DNA of 64,000 nt from Domibacillus epiphyticus (GTDB lineage: Bacteria; Bacillota; Bacilli; Bacillales; Domibacillaceae), in assembly GCF_001975785.1 (NCBI RefSeq), contig NZ_MSFI01000001.1, positions 124,001-188,000 of the forward strand. Reading direction: 5' to 3'. Below the pieces are notes generated by a model that was not told the DNA's origin, did no database searches, and saw nothing but the letters and a program-made list of their open reading frames with translations. A program made the translations under genes and the position numbers. Below are positions 19,044 through 26,740 of this stretch, one piece after another; position 1 is the first letter of the stretch; every line of letters begins with the position of its first letter.

Positions 19044-19072
19044 TAACTGATTGGTAGAGAGAAGGTTTTATC

Positions 19073-19912
19073 ATGCTGCGGGCAATGTATTCCGGATATA
19101 GCGGGTTGAAAAACTCACAAACAAAGTTGGATGTTACAGGCAACAATATTGCCAATGTGAATACGCACGGCTTTAAGAAAGGCCGTGCAACATTTAAAGA
19201 TATGTTAAGCCAGCAAATAGAGGGTGCTGCTGCACCGGCTGCGACGCGCGGCGGTACGAATCCGCTCCAAGTCGGGCTGGGCGTTCAAATAGGTGCGATT
19301 GATACTATTCATACGCAAGGCAGCTTGCAGACAACAGGGCGCTCGCTTGATCTTGCGATTTCCGGTGAAGGGTTTTTCATGATAGGACGCGGAAATGGGA
19401 CAACAATCACCGATCAAAAGTATACGCGTTCTGGAAGTTTCTCTCTTGATGCGAACGGAAATGTTGTTAACAGCGATGGTGATTATTTAATTAAAGCTAT
19501 ACCTGACCCGGCTAATCCGTTGTTTTCTGTCTTATACATTCCTATTACAGTCCCTGCGACAGCGAGTGATTTCAACATTGAAAAAGATGGCACAATCACG
19601 TATAAGGATGAAAATGGAGAGACGGTTGAGCAAGGCGGATTGCCATTGGCGAAGTTTGCTAATCCTGAAGGACTTGAAAAGAGCGGTTCGAATAAATATG
19701 TTGCGACAGTCAATTCAGGTGAGCCAGTGTATACATGGCCCGGGGAAGATGGTGCAGGAACTGTTGTAACAGGGACGCTTGAAATGTCCAACATTGATTT
19801 ATCAGAAGAATTTACCGAAATGATCGTTGCACAGCGCGGTTTTCAAGCAAATTCTCGTGTTATCACAACAGCGGATGAAATTGTTCAGGAAATTGCCAGC
19901 TTAAAGCGGTAA
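19073..19912 (+). CDS. flgE: Flagellar hook protein FlgE, copy 2 (tandem paralogue)
   Basis: A 279-residue paralogue directly after copy 1. Its N-terminus (MLRAMYSGYSGLKNSQTKLD, then VTGNNIANVNTHGFKKGRAT) and C-terminus (EMSNIDLSEEFTEMIVAQRG) match the hook family. The core differs strongly from copy 1 and contains the insert IKAIPDPANPLFSVLYIPI, absent in copy 1. GAGAGAAGG precedes the ATG. One of the two genes may form the hook and the other a variant or distal rod-like part; the sequence alone does not decide. Confidence 0.88.
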   Translation: MLRAMYSGYSGLKNSQTKLDVTGNNIANVNTHGFKKGRATFKDMLSQQIEGAAAPAATRGGTNPLQVGLGVQIGAIDTIHTQGSLQTTGRSLDLAISGEGFFMIGRGNGTTITDQKYTRSGSFSLDANGNVVNSDGDYLIKAIPDPANPLFSVLYIPITVPATASDFNIEKDGTITYKDENGETVEQGGLPLAKFANPEGLEKSGSNKYVATVNSGEPVYTWPGEDGAGTVVTGTLEMSNIDLSEEFTEMIVAQRGFQANSRVITTADEIVQEIASLKR

Positions 19913-19932
19913 GCGCAGCATTTTAACAGCGG

Positions 19933-19972
19933 GGAGGGGACAGGGCTGAGGTTCGCTTCAGCCCTGACATAT
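19933..19972 (+). promoter_or_regulatory. swrD translation start region: Shine-Dalgarno separated from ATG by a UUCG hairpin
   Basis: GGAGGGG (19933 onward) lies 34 bases upstream of the swrD ATG, too far for normal initiation. Between them is an 11-bp stem (19941-19951 with 19956-19966) capped by TTCG. Folding this hairpin leaves about 8 bases between the purine tract and the ATG, the usual distance. No other ribosome binding site is present near the ATG. No T tract follows, so it is not a terminator. Confidence 0.7.
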
Positions 19973-20194
19973 ATGATTACTGTGACGAGACTTAACGGCA
20001 AGCCGTTTTCACTTAATGCGATATACATAGAAACGGTCGAAAGTTTTCCCGATACAACCATTACGCTTACGAATGGCAAGAAATACGTGGTTCGTGAAGC
20101 GCATGAAAAAGTGACCGCCGACATTGAATCATTTTATACACGCATTTCACTTCTCGGGAAAGTGAAAGTGGAGGAGGACGACGATGGAGAATGA
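19973..20194 (+). CDS. swrD: SwrD/FlbD family flagellar protein
   Basis: A 73-residue protein of the FlbD family, called SwrD (YlzI) in B. subtilis, where it increases motor power for swarming. The signature is [39 protein letters not shown]. There is no membrane segment. The start is fixed by the family N-terminus (MITVTRLNG), even though the Shine-Dalgarno is displaced by a hairpin. Its 3' end overlaps the fliL start by 11 bases. Confidence 0.9.
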   Translation: MITVTRLNGKPFSLNAIYIETVESFPDTTITLTNGKKYVVREAHEKVTADIESFYTRISLLGKVKVEEDDDGE

Positions 20195-20633
20195 ACAAAA
20201 AGCACCAAAAAATAAATTGATGATGATCATGATTGTGCTCATGTCGGTCATCCTGCTGGCCGGGACCATTGCTGTTGTCGTTATTATAAAATCATCAGAA
20301 GGCGGTAAAGCTGAGGAAGGTCCGAGCATTGATGAAGTGCTCGAGTCATCTGTCGATATTCCCGAGATGACAACGAATCTGGCATCAGATGATTTCATCC
20401 GCATCTCATTTAAAATTCAAACTGATAGTGCAGAAGCAATGGAAGAAATGACAAAACGCGATTTCCAGGCGAAAAACATTATCATTCAAAAACTTTCGGA
20501 AATGACGGCAGATGATTTAAAAGGTGAAGCAGGCAAACAAAAATTGACTGAGACACTGAAAAGCGATTTAAACAGCATTATGCAAGACGGAGAAGTACAG
20601 GCCGTTTACATCACCTCGTACATTATTCAATAA
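20184..20633 (+). CDS. fliL: Flagellar basal body-associated protein FliL
   Basis: Single-pass inner-membrane protein linked to stator function. The membrane segment is at about residues 12-34 ([24 protein letters not shown]). The extracytoplasmic FliL domain contains [19 protein letters not shown] and the tail [12 protein letters not shown]. The length of 149 residues fits. ATG 20184 follows GGAGGA (20171-20176) and overlaps swrD by 11 bases. Confidence 0.94.
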   Translation: MENEQKAPKNKLMMIMIVLMSVILLAGTIAVVVIIKSSEGGKAEEGPSIDEVLESSVDIPEMTTNLASDDFIRISFKIQTDSAEAMEEMTKRDFQAKNIIIQKLSEMTADDLKGEAGKQKLTETLKSDLNSIMQDGEVQAVYITSYIIQ

Positions 20634-20663
20634 GCTGGACGCGACAGACTGGGGGTGACTTAT

Positions 20664-21665
20664 TTGTCCGGAGAGATCTTATCTCAAAATGAAATTGATG
20701 CGCTTCTTTCCGCGCTTTCAACAGGCGAAATGGATGCGGAAGAACTAAAAAAAGAAGAACAAGAAAAGAAAGTCAAAGTATATGACTTTAAACGGGCACT
20801 CCGGTTTTCGAAAGACCAGATTCGAAGTTTGACGCGAATGCATGATAACTTCGCCCGTATTTTAACGACGTTTTTCGCTGCACAGTTGAGAACGTACGTG
20901 CAAGTAACCGTTGTGTCAGCGGACCAAATTCCGTACGAAGAATTTATTCGCTCGATTCCAAACCGGACGATCTTAAACGTATTTGAAGTGCCGCCTCTCG
21001 AAGGCCGCATTTTAATGGAAGTAAATCCGAATGTAGCTTATGCGATGCTTGACCGCCTACTGGGAGGACGGGGCGAAAGTATTAACAAAGTTGAAAACTT
21101 GACCGAAATCGAAACGCAAATCATGTCAAGTATGTTTGACCATGCGTTTGAAAACTATCGTGAAGCATGGTCAAATATTGTTGAAATCGATCCGATTGCA
21201 ACTGACTTTGAAGTTAACCCTCAATTTTTGCAAATGGTGTCTCCGAATGAAACAGTAGTCGTTATCTCTTTAAACACGACAATCGGTGAAACGAACGGTA
21301 TGATCAATATTTGCATTCCGCATGTTGTCCTTGAACCAATTATTCCAAAGCTGTCCGTCCATTACTGGATGCAAAATCCTGATAAAAAAGAACGCAGTCC
21401 GGAAGACATTGAAAACTTGAACAAACGGATTAAAAAAGCGGAGTTGCCAGTTATAGCTGAACTTGGGCAGTCCGGTATTACCATTGAAGAATTTCTACTA
21501 TTAGCAGAAGGCGATATTATTGAGTTAAACACACAAATTGATGACCCGCTTACAATTAAAGTCGGCAGTGTACCGAAATTCACTGCGCAGCCGGGGCGTG
21601 TAAATCGCAAGCTCGCTGTGCAAGTGCTGGATTACATGAAAGGAGGGGATAACGATGATGAGTGA
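20664..21665 (+). CDS. fliM: Flagellar motor switch protein FliM
   Basis: C-ring component that binds phosphorylated CheY and FliG. The CheY-binding peptide LSQNEIDALLSAL is at residues 5-17. The middle domain includes VYDFKRALRFSKDQIRSLTRMHDNFAR and EVNPQFLQMVSPNETVVVISL. The C-terminal SpoA-like domain follows (about residues 245-325). TTG 20664 gives the family N-terminus MSGEILSQNEID and is 6 bases from GGGGGTGA; the GTG at 20655 lies inside that purine tract. The length of 333 residues matches B. subtilis (332). It overlaps fliY by 11 bases. Confidence 0.97.
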   Translation: MSGEILSQNEIDALLSALSTGEMDAEELKKEEQEKKVKVYDFKRALRFSKDQIRSLTRMHDNFARILTTFFAAQLRTYVQVTVVSADQIPYEEFIRSIPNRTILNVFEVPPLEGRILMEVNPNVAYAMLDRLLGGRGESINKVENLTEIETQIMSSMFDHAFENYREAWSNIVEIDPIATDFEVNPQFLQMVSPNETVVVISLNTTIGETNGMINICIPHVVLEPIIPKLSVHYWMQNPDKKERSPEDIENLNKRIKKAELPVIAELGQSGITIEEFLLLAEGDIIELNTQIDDPLTIKVGSVPKFTAQPGRVNRKLAVQVLDYMKGGDNDDE

Positions 21666-22836
21666 CGATATGCTATCCCAGGACGAAATTGATGCATTGT
21701 TAAAAGGAGGAAACGACGATGAGCCAGCTGGTTCATCGGATCCTGAAACAGCTTCAGTAGGTACAGTAGAAAATTATTTGGATGAATTGGAGCAGGATAC
21801 ACTTGGCGAAATTGGAAATATTTCATTCGGCAGCTCCGCAACGGCTTTATCAAGTTTATTAAACCAAAAAGTAGAAATTACAACTCCGACTGTTTCGGTA
21901 GTTGAAAAGAGTCGCCTCGAAGACGAATTCCCTCACCCATATGCAGCAATTGAAGTGGAATATACAGAAGGGTTTACCGGCGCCAATCTTCTTGTCATTC
22001 ACCAGAATGATGCTGCAATTATTGCAGACTTAATGCTTGGTGGAAGCGGCGTTGATGTTGCAGCAGAGCTCGGTGAACTACAACTAAGTGCTGTTCAGGA
22101 AGCGATGAATCAAATGATGGGTTCGTCAGCAACATCGATGTCGTCCATATTTAATAAAAAAGTAGACATTTCACCACCTTCTATCTCGTTATTAAATTTG
22201 AATGAAGGCGAAGGAACGGATTCGATTCCAGAACAAGAATTATTAATTAAAATTTCCTTTCGTTTAACGGTTGGCGAACTTATTGATTCCAGTATTATGC
22301 AGCTCATTCCGCTTCAATTCGGTAAACAGCTTGTTATGGAACTGATGAATCCTGCACCTGAGGAACCTGCAGCACAGCCTGTTCAGCAGGCACCTGTTTC
22401 AAATGAAGCGCCGCCGACTCCTCAGGCGCCACCACAACCAGCGCCACAGATGCCATCGCGTGAATCAGAAACGCCTCGTCATCTTGGTGGTTCATCATTT
22501 GGCCAGCAGCAGCCGGTCAATGTGGAAACGGCTGTCTTTTCTTCATTTAATGCTCCACAGCTTGGTGAACAAGAAGCGCGCAATTTAAACATGCTTTTCG
22601 ATATTCCGCTGCAGGTAACCGTTGAGCTGGGTCGTACAAACCGGAATGTGAAAGATATATTAGAGCTGACGTCCGGGTCGATTATTGAATTGGACAAGCT
22701 GGCTGGAGAACCGGTCGATGTCCTGGTGAACAACAGGTTAGTCGCAAAAGGTGAAGTCGTTGTAATTGAAGAGAATTTCGGTGTCCGGATTACAAATATC
22801 GCGAGTCCGGCCGACCGATTGAAAAATTTAAATTAA
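21655..22836 (+). CDS. fliY: Flagellar motor switch phosphatase FliY
   Basis: C-ring protein and CheY-P phosphatase of Gram-positive bacteria. It begins with a FliM-like CheY-binding peptide (MLSQDEIDALLKGG). Two CheC-type active sites are intact: LGEIGNISFGSSATALSSLL and SAVQEAMNQMMGSSATSMSS, each with the Glu-x-x-Asn pair. A Pro/Ala/Gln linker (about residues 225-275) leads to the SpoA/FliN domain (LFDIPLQVTVELGRTNRNVK, ITNIASPADRLKNLN). The start could be 21655 or 21658; AAAGGAGGGG is just upstream. It is 393 residues, against 378 in B. subtilis. Confidence 0.97.
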   Translation: MMSDDMLSQDEIDALLKGGNDDEPAGSSDPETASVGTVENYLDELEQDTLGEIGNISFGSSATALSSLLNQKVEITTPTVSVVEKSRLEDEFPHPYAAIEVEYTEGFTGANLLVIHQNDAAIIADLMLGGSGVDVAAELGELQLSAVQEAMNQMMGSSATSMSSIFNKKVDISPPSISLLNLNEGEGTDSIPEQELLIKISFRLTVGELIDSSIMQLIPLQFGKQLVMELMNPAPEEPAAQPVQQAPVSNEAPPTPQAPPQPAPQMPSRESETPRHLGGSSFGQQQPVNVETAVFSSFNAPQLGEQEARNLNMLFDIPLQVTVELGRTNRNVKDILELTSGSIIELDKLAGEPVDVLVNNRLVAKGEVVVIEENFGVRITNIASPADRLKNLN

Positions 22837-22859
22837 TTTTTACTTGGGGGTAATAAAAA

Positions 22860-23225
22860 ATGGCAAACCGTATTTTAATAGTTGATGATGCAGCATTTAT
22901 GAGAATGATGATAAAAGATATTCTGACAAAAAATGGTTTTGAAGTAGTGGGTGAAGCGGAAAACGGTGCGCAAGCAGTTGAGAAATATGCTGAGTTAAAA
23001 CCGGATCTTGTGACAATGGATATTACAATGCCTGAAAAAGATGGGATTGCCGCATTGAAAGAAATTAAAGCTTCTGATAGTGCAGCGAAGATTATTATGT
23101 GTTCGGCAATGGGGCAGCAGGCAATGGTTATTGACGCAATTCAGGCCGGTGCAAAAGATTTTATCGTAAAGCCTTTCCAGGCCGACCGTGTTATTGAAGC
23201 AATTTCAAAAGTGCTTTCATCGTAA
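22860..23225 (+). CDS. cheY: Chemotaxis response regulator CheY
   Basis: Single-domain receiver that, when phosphorylated by CheA, binds FliM/FliY and changes motor direction. The acidic pair is Asp9-Asp10, the phospho-acceptor is Asp54 (VTMDITMPEKDG), the conserved Ser/Thr is in IIMCSAMGQ and Lys is in DFIVKPF. At 121 residues it has no output domain. GGGGG precedes the ATG. It lies between fliY and fliO, as in B. subtilis. Confidence 0.97.
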   Translation: MANRILIVDDAAFMRMMIKDILTKNGFEVVGEAENGAQAVEKYAELKPDLVTMDITMPEKDGIAALKEIKASDSAAKIIMCSAMGQQAMVIDAIQAGAKDFIVKPFQADRVIEAISKVLSS

Positions 23226-23238
23226 GGTGTGATTTTAC

Positions 23239-23910
23239 ATGAACTTATTTTCAAAATGGATAATGCCTTTCTTTTTCGCAATGGCTCTGTTCTCTGGCAA
23301 TCATTTGATTGCCGCGGCAGAGCCATTTAATTCGAATGTGAAAGATTGCATCGAAAACCGTGATCTCTGTTCAGAAGAAGAGCCGGCAGACGTCGGGGAG
23401 ACGGATGCGAAAGCTGAAGCCGAAATGGAACAGGTAGGCATCGGATTTCTAGATGTCTTTCGTATGATTGCTGCGCTTGCATTCGTTGTTGCACTGCTAT
23501 ACTTTTTGCTGCGGTTTATAAATAAAAAAAGCCGCTCGTATCAAGAAAATCAAACGGTCCTTCATCTTGGCGGAACTGCTCTTGGCGGCAATCGTTCCGT
23601 TCAGGTGATCAAAGTGGGAGAACGTGTCCTTGTTCTTGGTGTCGGTGAAGATGTTTCATTGTTAAAAGAAATTGATGATAAGAAAGAAAGAGATAAACTT
23701 CTTACCCGCTATGAGGAACAGACGGACATGATGATGCAGCCTTCTGATATTTTCAATCGAATCAAAGCCTCCATGACAGAACGGAAAAAACAATCCGGTG
23801 GTCCATCAGATTTTAAGCAGGAATTCGAACGGAAAATAGCCGATTTAAAAAAGAGCCGTGAACAGGCGGTACAAGATTTAACCGACAGGGAGCAGAAAAA
23901 AAATGAATGA
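23239..23910 (+). CDS. fliO: Flagellar biosynthesis protein FliO (FliZ)
   Basis: Helps FliP form the export gate. It has an N-terminal signal peptide (MNLFSKWIMPFFFAMALFSG, likely cleaved near LIAAAEP), a short acidic extracytoplasmic stretch, one membrane segment at about residues 75-93 (IAALAFVVALLYFLLRF) and a FliO beta domain (QTVLHLGGTALGGNRSVQVI, KVGERVLVLGVGEDVSLLKE). A charged coiled coil forms the C-terminus. The architecture matches FliZ of B. subtilis. It overlaps fliP by 8 bases. Confidence 0.9.
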   Translation: MNLFSKWIMPFFFAMALFSGNHLIAAAEPFNSNVKDCIENRDLCSEEEPADVGETDAKAEAEMEQVGIGFLDVFRMIAALAFVVALLYFLLRFINKKSRSYQENQTVLHLGGTALGGNRSVQVIKVGERVLVLGVGEDVSLLKEIDDKKERDKLLTRYEEQTDMMMQPSDIFNRIKASMTERKKQSGGPSDFKQEFERKIADLKKSREQAVQDLTDREQKKNE

Positions 23911-24568
23911 ATTTATGGAGTTTTTTAATTCAAGCTCACCTGATAATGTTTCGACGTCCGTGAAACTGTTATTAATGCTGACAGTTCTGTCACTTGCACC
24001 AAGTATTTTAATTTTAATGACATGTTTTACGCGTATAATTATCGTTTTGTCATTTGTGAGAACGGCACTTGCGACGCAGCAAATGCCGCCTACACAGGTG
24101 CTTCTTGGATTGGCGCTTTTTTTAACCTTTTTTATTATGTCACCTGTTTTACAGGAAGTGAATGATGAAGCATTAACGCCTCTTTTTAATGATGAAATTA
24201 ATCTTGAAGAAGCGTATACGCTTGCAAGTGGTCCATTTAAAGAATTTATGAGCGAACATACGCGGCAAAAAGATCTGCAATTGTTTCTGGATTATACGCA
24301 GGCGGAACAGCCGGAATCGATTGAGGATATTCCTCTCACAACGCTCGTGCCGGCTTTTGCCTTAAGTGAAATTAAAACCGCGTTTCAAATTGGTTTTATG
24401 ATTTTTATACCATTTCTTGTAATTGATATGATTGTCGCGAGTGTACTCATGTCGATGGGGATGATGATGCTTCCGCCTGTTATGATTTCACTGCCATTTA
24501 AAATTTTGCTATTTGTACTGATCGACGGCTGGTATCTGGTGATAGAGTCGCTGCTCCAAAGCTTTTAG
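23903..24568 (+). CDS. fliP: Flagellar type III export gate protein FliP
   Basis: Core membrane component of the export gate. The conserved segments are SVKLLLMLTVLSLAPSILIL, MTCFTRIIIVLSFVRTALATQ, QMPPTQVLLGLALFLTFFIM, the second half VPAFALSEIKTAFQIGFMIF and MIVASVLMSMGMMMLPPVMI. There are about four membrane helices. The length of 221 residues equals B. subtilis FliP. There is no obvious cleavable signal peptide. GGGAGCAG in fliO serves as binding site. Confidence 0.97.
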   Translation: MNEFMEFFNSSSPDNVSTSVKLLLMLTVLSLAPSILILMTCFTRIIIVLSFVRTALATQQMPPTQVLLGLALFLTFFIMSPVLQEVNDEALTPLFNDEINLEEAYTLASGPFKEFMSEHTRQKDLQLFLDYTQAEQPESIEDIPLTTLVPAFALSEIKTAFQIGFMIFIPFLVIDMIVASVLMSMGMMMLPPVMISLPFKILLFVLIDGWYLVIESLLQSF

Positions 24569-24580
24569 GAAGGTGAAGAA

Positions 24581-24850
24581 ATGAATACTGAAATGGTTAT
24601 TTCCATTGCTGAAAAAGGAGTTTATACGACGATTATTGTTTGTGCGCCACTCCTTTTGCTAGCGCTCGGAATCGGTCTTGCGGTCAGTATTTTTCAGGCG
24701 ACAACGCAAATTCAAGAGCAGACGCTTGCTTTCGTTCCGAAAATTGTGGCGGTTCTTGTTGGATTAATTTTCTTCGGTCCGTGGATGATGACAACAATGA
24801 TAACGTACATGATGGAGATTTTTACAAATTTAACGAGATTTGTAGGGTAG
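24581..24850 (+). CDS. fliQ: Flagellar type III export gate protein FliQ
   Basis: Small gate subunit with two membrane helices: VYTTIIVCAPLLLLALGIGL and VAVLVGLIFFGPWMMTTMIT. The loop motif FQATTQIQEQTLAFVPKIVA is diagnostic of the family. It is 89 residues, the standard length. AGGAAGGTGA precedes the ATG. Confidence 0.96.
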   Translation: MNTEMVISIAEKGVYTTIIVCAPLLLLALGIGLAVSIFQATTQIQEQTLAFVPKIVAVLVGLIFFGPWMMTTMITYMMEIFTNLTRFVG

Positions 24851-24856
24851 CAGTGT

Positions 24857-25633
24857 ATGGTTGAATTGCTCCCTGACCTTTCCGTTTTTCTCCTTATTCT
24901 CGTTCGTGTATCGGCCTTTTTCGTGACGATTCCGCTATTCTCTTACCGAACAATTCCGGCACAGCATCGGATTGCTTTTGCACTTGTACTATCTTGGACA
25001 ATGTATTACTCCATTGACGCTGGTCCATTTGAAATAAATGGTGAATACATCTTGCTTATTTTAAAAGAAGCGATGACCGGGCTTTTAATTGGATTGGCAG
25101 CCTATATCGTCTTATCTGCCATTCAAATTGCAGGTGGATTTATCGACTTTCAGATGGGATTTGCTATTGCGAATGTTGTCGATCCACAGACTGGTGCACA
25201 AAGTCCGCTTACAGGGCAGTTTTTATACATGTTTTCGTTATTAATGCTCCTTGCTTTAAACGGTCACCACCTAATCCTAGACGGTATTTTTTACAGTTAT
25301 GAATTCATTCCAATGAACCAATTGTTTTTGCCGTTTGGAAACGGGGAAGCGGCTTATTATATGGCAAGAACGTTTGGTGCTGTCTTTTTGATCGCTTTTC
25401 AAATGTCCATGCCTATAGTCGCCGTATTGTTTTTGACAGATGTCATGCTGGGGGTAGTTGCCAGGACGGTTCCACAGCTTAATATTTTTGTTGTTGGGCT
25501 GCCTCTTAAAATTGGTGTTGGATTTGTTGTTTTATTTATTGTCATCGGCGTCATTTTTACATTAGTTCGAGATTTGTTTGGAATGATGCTGAATGTCATG
25601 AGGGATTTAATGACTATTTTTGGAGGCGGATAG
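24857..25633 (+). CDS. fliR: Flagellar type III export gate protein FliR
   Basis: Gate subunit with about six membrane helices. Diagnostic segments are LLILVRVSAFFVTIPLFSYR, MTGLLIGLAAYIVLSAIQIAGGFIDFQMGFAIANVVDPQ and VARTVPQLNIFVVGLPLKIG. It is 258 residues (B. subtilis 259). It starts six bases after fliQ and ends four bases before the flhB start, so the gate genes are tightly linked. Confidence 0.96.
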   Translation: MVELLPDLSVFLLILVRVSAFFVTIPLFSYRTIPAQHRIAFALVLSWTMYYSIDAGPFEINGEYILLILKEAMTGLLIGLAAYIVLSAIQIAGGFIDFQMGFAIANVVDPQTGAQSPLTGQFLYMFSLLMLLALNGHHLILDGIFYSYEFIPMNQLFLPFGNGEAAYYMARTFGAVFLIAFQMSMPIVAVLFLTDVMLGVVARTVPQLNIFVVGLPLKIGVGFVVLFIVIGVIFTLVRDLFGMMLNVMRDLMTIFGGG

Positions 25634-25637
25634 CACC

Positions 25638-26717
25638 ATGCTGCTGAAACTGGATCTGCAATTTTTTGCGGGAGAAAAGACGGAAAAAGCAACACCGAAA
25701 AAGAAGCAGGACTCCCGTAAAAAAGGGCAGGTCGCGAAAAGCCAGGATTTAAACACAGCAGTCAGCCTGCTTGTACTATTCGGTTTTTTAACTGCATTTG
25801 CTGCGTCAATGGGACAGGATATCTTTCACATGTTCCAGCATTCAATTGAATATTACATGCTGATGCCTGTGACAGAAGCAAATTTAAAAACAATTGTGTT
25901 TGAAATCATGGAACAGTGCGCCATCATTCTCGGTCCATTTATGGGGGCAGCCATGCTTGCCGGGGTGATCGCAAACTACTTTCAGATCGGCTGGCTTGTC
26001 ACAACGGAACCGCTAAACCCAAAGCTTGAAAAATTAGATCCGATTAAGGGATTTAAACGGATTTTTTCGATGAGGGCAATCGTGGAACTAATAAAATCAA
26101 TTTTAAAAATTGGTCTCGTCGGGATTGCCGCTTTTTTAGTTATCTGGATTCATATTGAAGAAGTGCTGGAAATGGCACTGAAGCCGATTGAAGATACGCT
26201 TCCGCTTATTGGCACATTGACCGTGCAAATGGGGCTTGTCGCCGCTGCGGTGCTGCTTGTGCTTGGTGTACTAGATTATTTTTATCAAAAGTACGATTTT
26301 GAGAAAAGCCTGCGGATGTCAAAGCAGGATATAAAAGATGAGCATAAAAATTCGGAAGGGGATCCGCTCATTAAATCTCGAATCCGGCAGACGCAGCGTG
26401 AAATGGCCATGCGCCGCATGATGCAGGAAGTACCGGATGCAGACGTTGTCATAACGAATCCAACCCATTACGCGATTGCGTTAAAATATGATGAATCAAA
26501 GCTGGATGCACCATATGTGGTTGCCAAAGGAACGGATTATATTGCACAAAAAATCAAGTTGATTGCGAAAGAAAACGACGTCACCATGGTTGAAAATAGA
26601 CCGCTTGCAAGAGCACTTCATGATCAAGCAGAAATTGGTGATGCAGTACCGGAAGAATTTTTCAAAGCGATCGCAGAAATTCTTGCGTACGTATACAAGA
26701 TTAAAAATAAATTGTAA
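25638..26717 (+). CDS. flhB: Flagellar export specificity-switch protein FlhB
   Basis: Switches export from rod/hook to filament substrates after autocleavage. The N-terminus LDLQFFAGEKTEKATPKKKQ is typical. Four membrane helices follow. The autocleavage site NPTH is intact in DVVITNPTHYAIALKYDESK (about residues 270-289). The C-terminal FlhB-C domain is complete. ATG 25638 is chosen because GGAGG (25622-25626) is upstream and the product then aligns with the family; the earlier in-frame start lies inside fliR. The length is 359 residues (B. subtilis 360). Confidence 0.97.
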   Translation: MLLKLDLQFFAGEKTEKATPKKKQDSRKKGQVAKSQDLNTAVSLLVLFGFLTAFAASMGQDIFHMFQHSIEYYMLMPVTEANLKTIVFEIMEQCAIILGPFMGAAMLAGVIANYFQIGWLVTTEPLNPKLEKLDPIKGFKRIFSMRAIVELIKSILKIGLVGIAAFLVIWIHIEEVLEMALKPIEDTLPLIGTLTVQMGLVAAAVLLVLGVLDYFYQKYDFEKSLRMSKQDIKDEHKNSEGDPLIKSRIRQTQREMAMRRMMQEVPDADVVITNPTHYAIALKYDESKLDAPYVVAKGTDYIAQKIKLIAKENDVTMVENRPLARALHDQAEIGDAVPEEFFKAIAEILAYVYKIKNKL

Positions 26718-26740
26718 TTTCTTTGTTGGGAGAGAAAATA

